Below, piece by piece: positions 5,237 to 6,675 of a DNA stretch of 6,675 nucleotides; position 1 is the first letter of the stretch; every line of letters begins with the position of its first letter. Source of the DNA: Sulfurimonas sp. (GTDB lineage: Bacteria > Campylobacterota > Campylobacteria > Campylobacterales > Sulfurimonadaceae); contig NVXO02000002.1 in NCBI GenBank assembly GCA_002733945.2, positions 240,438-247,112 of the forward strand. Reading direction: 5' to 3'. The notes under the pieces are model-generated. The model had not been told where the DNA came from. It did no database searches and worked only from the letters and a program-made list of their open reading frames with translations. The translations under genes and the position numbers were made by a program.

Positions 5237-6675
5237 AATTATTTAATGCACCTTCACTAATCCAATCACGTACTGTTGTATACTCTGTAGTTGTAGTTGC
5301 TATCACGATTCCCCCTCCATGACTTGTTCCACTTGCTTTTGTTAAAAGTGCTGATGCAGTTGCTGTAGTTGTATTTACAAAAGGTGTTACACCTCCATAT
5401 GGAGTTATAGAATTTGTAATACTAAAGTTACCAGAAGCACCATGACAATTTGCACACTTTGTATTTAAAATTGGTAAGACATCAGTTGCAAATGATTGTG
5501 CAACAACTGTTGATGTTGTTGTATTTGTGTCAGTAGGTACAGTTGTGTTAGTATCAGGAATTATTACGACAGGTACTACATAGTTAAAAGAGACTATTCT
5601 TCCTGGTGCACCATTAACTCCACCAACTGTATGACAACTATTACAGTCAAATCTTGAAGAGTCATGTGAATTCTTTAGCGAAGAGTTCACAACTTTTCCA
5701 CTTCTATCTAAGACTTCTGCCGTATATTTTGCAATACCTGCATTAAAAGTTCCATTTACATTTCCTGTACCACGACCTATTCTATAGCCTTGCGTTGCAC
5801 CACCTTCTAATACTAAACGCAGAGAATAATTACTTGCAGCCTGTAAGGCATTATTCTCTAATGCATCTATTTTAGTAAATATTGTCGCCCCAGAAGTAAA
5901 TCCATTTTCATTGCCTTCAGATGATCGAATTAAAAGTGCTCTAGCTACTCCACTATGACAAGTTGCACATGCAAGGCCTTGATAGTGGTTGACGTCATTA
6001 TCTTCATCTTCATAATCTAAGTCTCCATACTCAGATTCATACTCACTTTTAAGTATTAAAAGCTCATCTTTTATACCATTTAAATCAAGTGACTCGAACT
6101 CAGCCTTAATACGATTAAGTTCATTCTCAACCTCAGTATCATCTTCAAGATGATTTACAGCATCAATATTAGTAAGCACGATAGAATTCATTAATTTTTT
6201 CTCTTCTTGCACATTGTCATGGGTATCATCACTAACATAAGATTGATATTCATTGTGTACTTCAGCAGAAATACTGAGATCTAAAAGTTTCTGGTTTTGA
6301 GAATCTTGTAGATTTGTAATATTGTTATCTTTCATATATTTGTATGCAATGTTAGAGATAGCTTCGACTTCTTTAGACGTAGATGGTGTTTTACTTAATA
6401 TATCTGCCATTGTCAGATTTAAATCAACTGCTATTTTTTCTAATTCTGCTTTTGTAGCAGGATTTGAAGCAAGTGTAGTTGCTACAGTGATAACACTTCC
6501 TGCTGTTGTTGTAAGATTTAAGTCACTCGAAACATCACCAACACTTACCACACCATCTCTATCCATGTCTATTACACCACCTACAGCCATAACTGGATAA
6601 ACAGGTGCTAAAGTAAATGTATACTTTCCATTTCCCACATCAGTTGCTTTTTGTCCATTAGCATCTACAACAGTT
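5235..6675 (-). CDS. Multi-domain exported tri-haem c-type cytochrome, 5' end missing
   Basis: The frame is open to the window edge (479 residues visible, numbered from base 6674), so the start and any signal peptide lie outside; the GTG at 6638 is internal. In order: a beta-rich segment with the 12-residue loop DMDRDGVVSVGD (36-47), an EF-hand/dockerin-like calcium-binding pattern; a helical region that becomes strongly acidic (about 140-232); haem motif CATCH (236-240); a beta-rich stretch; haem motif CNSCH (344-348); a Thr/Asn-rich linker with DTNTT twice (about 366-390); and a C-terminal cytochrome domain with SFATDVLPIL, CANCH (407-411), SHGGG (451-455) and the closing WISEGA (471-476). 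That last domain resembles the small cytochrome domains described as planctomycete-type or cytochrome c class I-like. The protein probably carries electrons at or beyond the outer membrane. It is the first visible gene of the operon, 11 bases before the di-haem lipoprotein start. Confidence 0.88.
   Translation of the reverse strand, partial: TVVDANGQKATDVGNGKYTFTLAPVYPVMAVGGVIDMDRDGVVSVGDVSSDLNLTTTAGSVITVATTLASNPATKAELEKIAVDLNLTMADILSKTPSTSKEVEAISNIAYKYMKDNNITNLQDSQNQKLLDLSISAEVHNEYQSYVSDDTHDNVQEEKKLMNSIVLTNIDAVNHLEDDTEVENELNRIKAEFESLDLNGIKDELLILKSEYESEYGDLDYEDEDNDVNHYQGLACATCHSGVARALLIRSSEGNENGFTSGATIFTKIDALENNALQAASNYSLRLVLEGGATQGYRIGRGTGNVNGTFNAGIAKYTAEVLDRSGKVVNSSLKNSHDSSRFDCNSCHTVGGVNGAPGRIVSFNYVVPVVIIPDTNTTVPTDTNTTTSTVVAQSFATDVLPILNTKCANCHGASGNFSITNSITPYGGVTPFVNTTTATASALLTKASGTSHGGGIVIATTTTEYTTVRDWISEGALNN
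5442..5456 (-). other. Haem c attachment motif CANCH
   Basis: Third CxxCH of the large cytochrome, in a C-terminal domain separated from the other two by a Thr/Asn-rich linker. The two Cys would form thioethers to haem and the His would be the proximal ligand. Confidence 0.85.
5631..5645 (-). other. Haem c attachment motif CNSCH (large cytochrome)
   Basis: Second CxxCH of the large cytochrome. The five residues are identical to the second haem motif of the downstream lipoprotein, and both are followed by a Gly-Gly (HTVGG and HVKGG), which supports shared ancestry. Confidence 0.85.
5955..5969 (-). other. Haem c attachment motif CATCH
   Basis: First visible CxxCH of the large cytochrome, directly after an acidic run (DLDYEDEDND). 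It is spaced 108 residues from the CNSCH motif. Confidence 0.85.
6534..6569 (-). other. EF-hand/dockerin-like calcium-binding loop
   Basis: Encodes D-x-D-x-D-G-x-V-x-x-x-D, a 12-residue loop with acidic residues at positions 1, 3, 5 and 12 and Gly at 6, as in dockerin and EF-hand loops. Position 12 is Asp where EF-hands usually have Glu, which is normal for dockerin-type loops. It sits within a beta-rich exported segment, so calcium may stiffen that domain. Confidence 0.55.

Noticed and set aside
5525..5560. Tandem repeat encoding DTNTT twice
   Set aside because: The two copies use different codons and lie in a low-complexity Thr/Asn linker; this is linker composition and not a DNA repeat element.
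6322..6600. 92-codon plus-strand frame with hydrophobic stretches opposite the large cytochrome
   Set aside because: The apparent hydrophobicity is what the complement of Thr/Asp/Asn-rich codons gives; the minus-strand frame is open through the edge and has domain features.
6636..6638. GTG at 6638 as the start of the large cytochrome
   Set aside because: The frame continues without a stop to the window edge and the upstream residues fit the same beta-rich segment, so this is an internal Val codon.

Overview
The window is AT-rich (by eye about one third GC) and almost wholly coding. Every supportable gene lies on the minus strand, so transcription runs from high to low coordinates. Sec signal peptides, lipoproteins, beta-barrel proteins and c-type haem motifs point to a Gram-negative bacterium. 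Base composition, tight gene packing, small exported haem proteins and a receiver-first signalling gene suggest a Campylobacterota member of the Sulfurimonas/Sulfurovum/Arcobacter kind. That placement is an inference from style, not from a marker gene.

Layout in transcription order. (1) 6675-5235: the 3' part of a large exported protein with an EF-hand-like loop, an acidic helical stretch and three CxxCH haem motifs. (2) 5223-4645: a lipoprotein with two CxxCH motifs that looks related to the middle of the preceding protein. (3) 4636-4139: a TlpA/ResA-type periplasmic thioredoxin (CAGC). (4) 4136-3918: a tiny DUF4266 lipoprotein ending in a Gly/Cys tail. (5) 3927-2809: a DUF3570 outer-membrane beta-barrel. 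(6) 2809-1889: ApbE, FAD:protein FMN transferase, without a signal peptide. These six genes are separated by 11 bases or less, or overlap, and form one apparent operon.

After about 60 bases comes a second compact set: (7) 1828-821, a porin-like outer-membrane protein; (8) 821-411, a small PstS-like periplasmic binding domain; (9) 411-1, the start of a response-regulator protein whose C-terminal part lies outside the window. Stop and start codons overlap by one base at both junctions (TGATG, TAATG). This looks like a ligand uptake/sensing and signalling unit.

The first operon reads as a cell-envelope redox module: haem proteins, a thiol-disulfide partner, a Cys-tailed lipoprotein, an outer-membrane barrel and a flavin-attaching enzyme. 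The most notable observation is that the DUF3570 barrel carries two closely spaced D-x-x-[S/T]-x-A-S motifs. These resemble the D-x-x-[S/T]-G-A-[T/S] site that ApbE modifies with FMN, which makes the barrel the best local candidate for its substrate. The absence of an export signal on ApbE complicates that picture and is reported separately.

No RNA genes, mobile elements, CRISPR arrays or convincing terminators were seen. No non-coding stretch is longer than about 60 bases.
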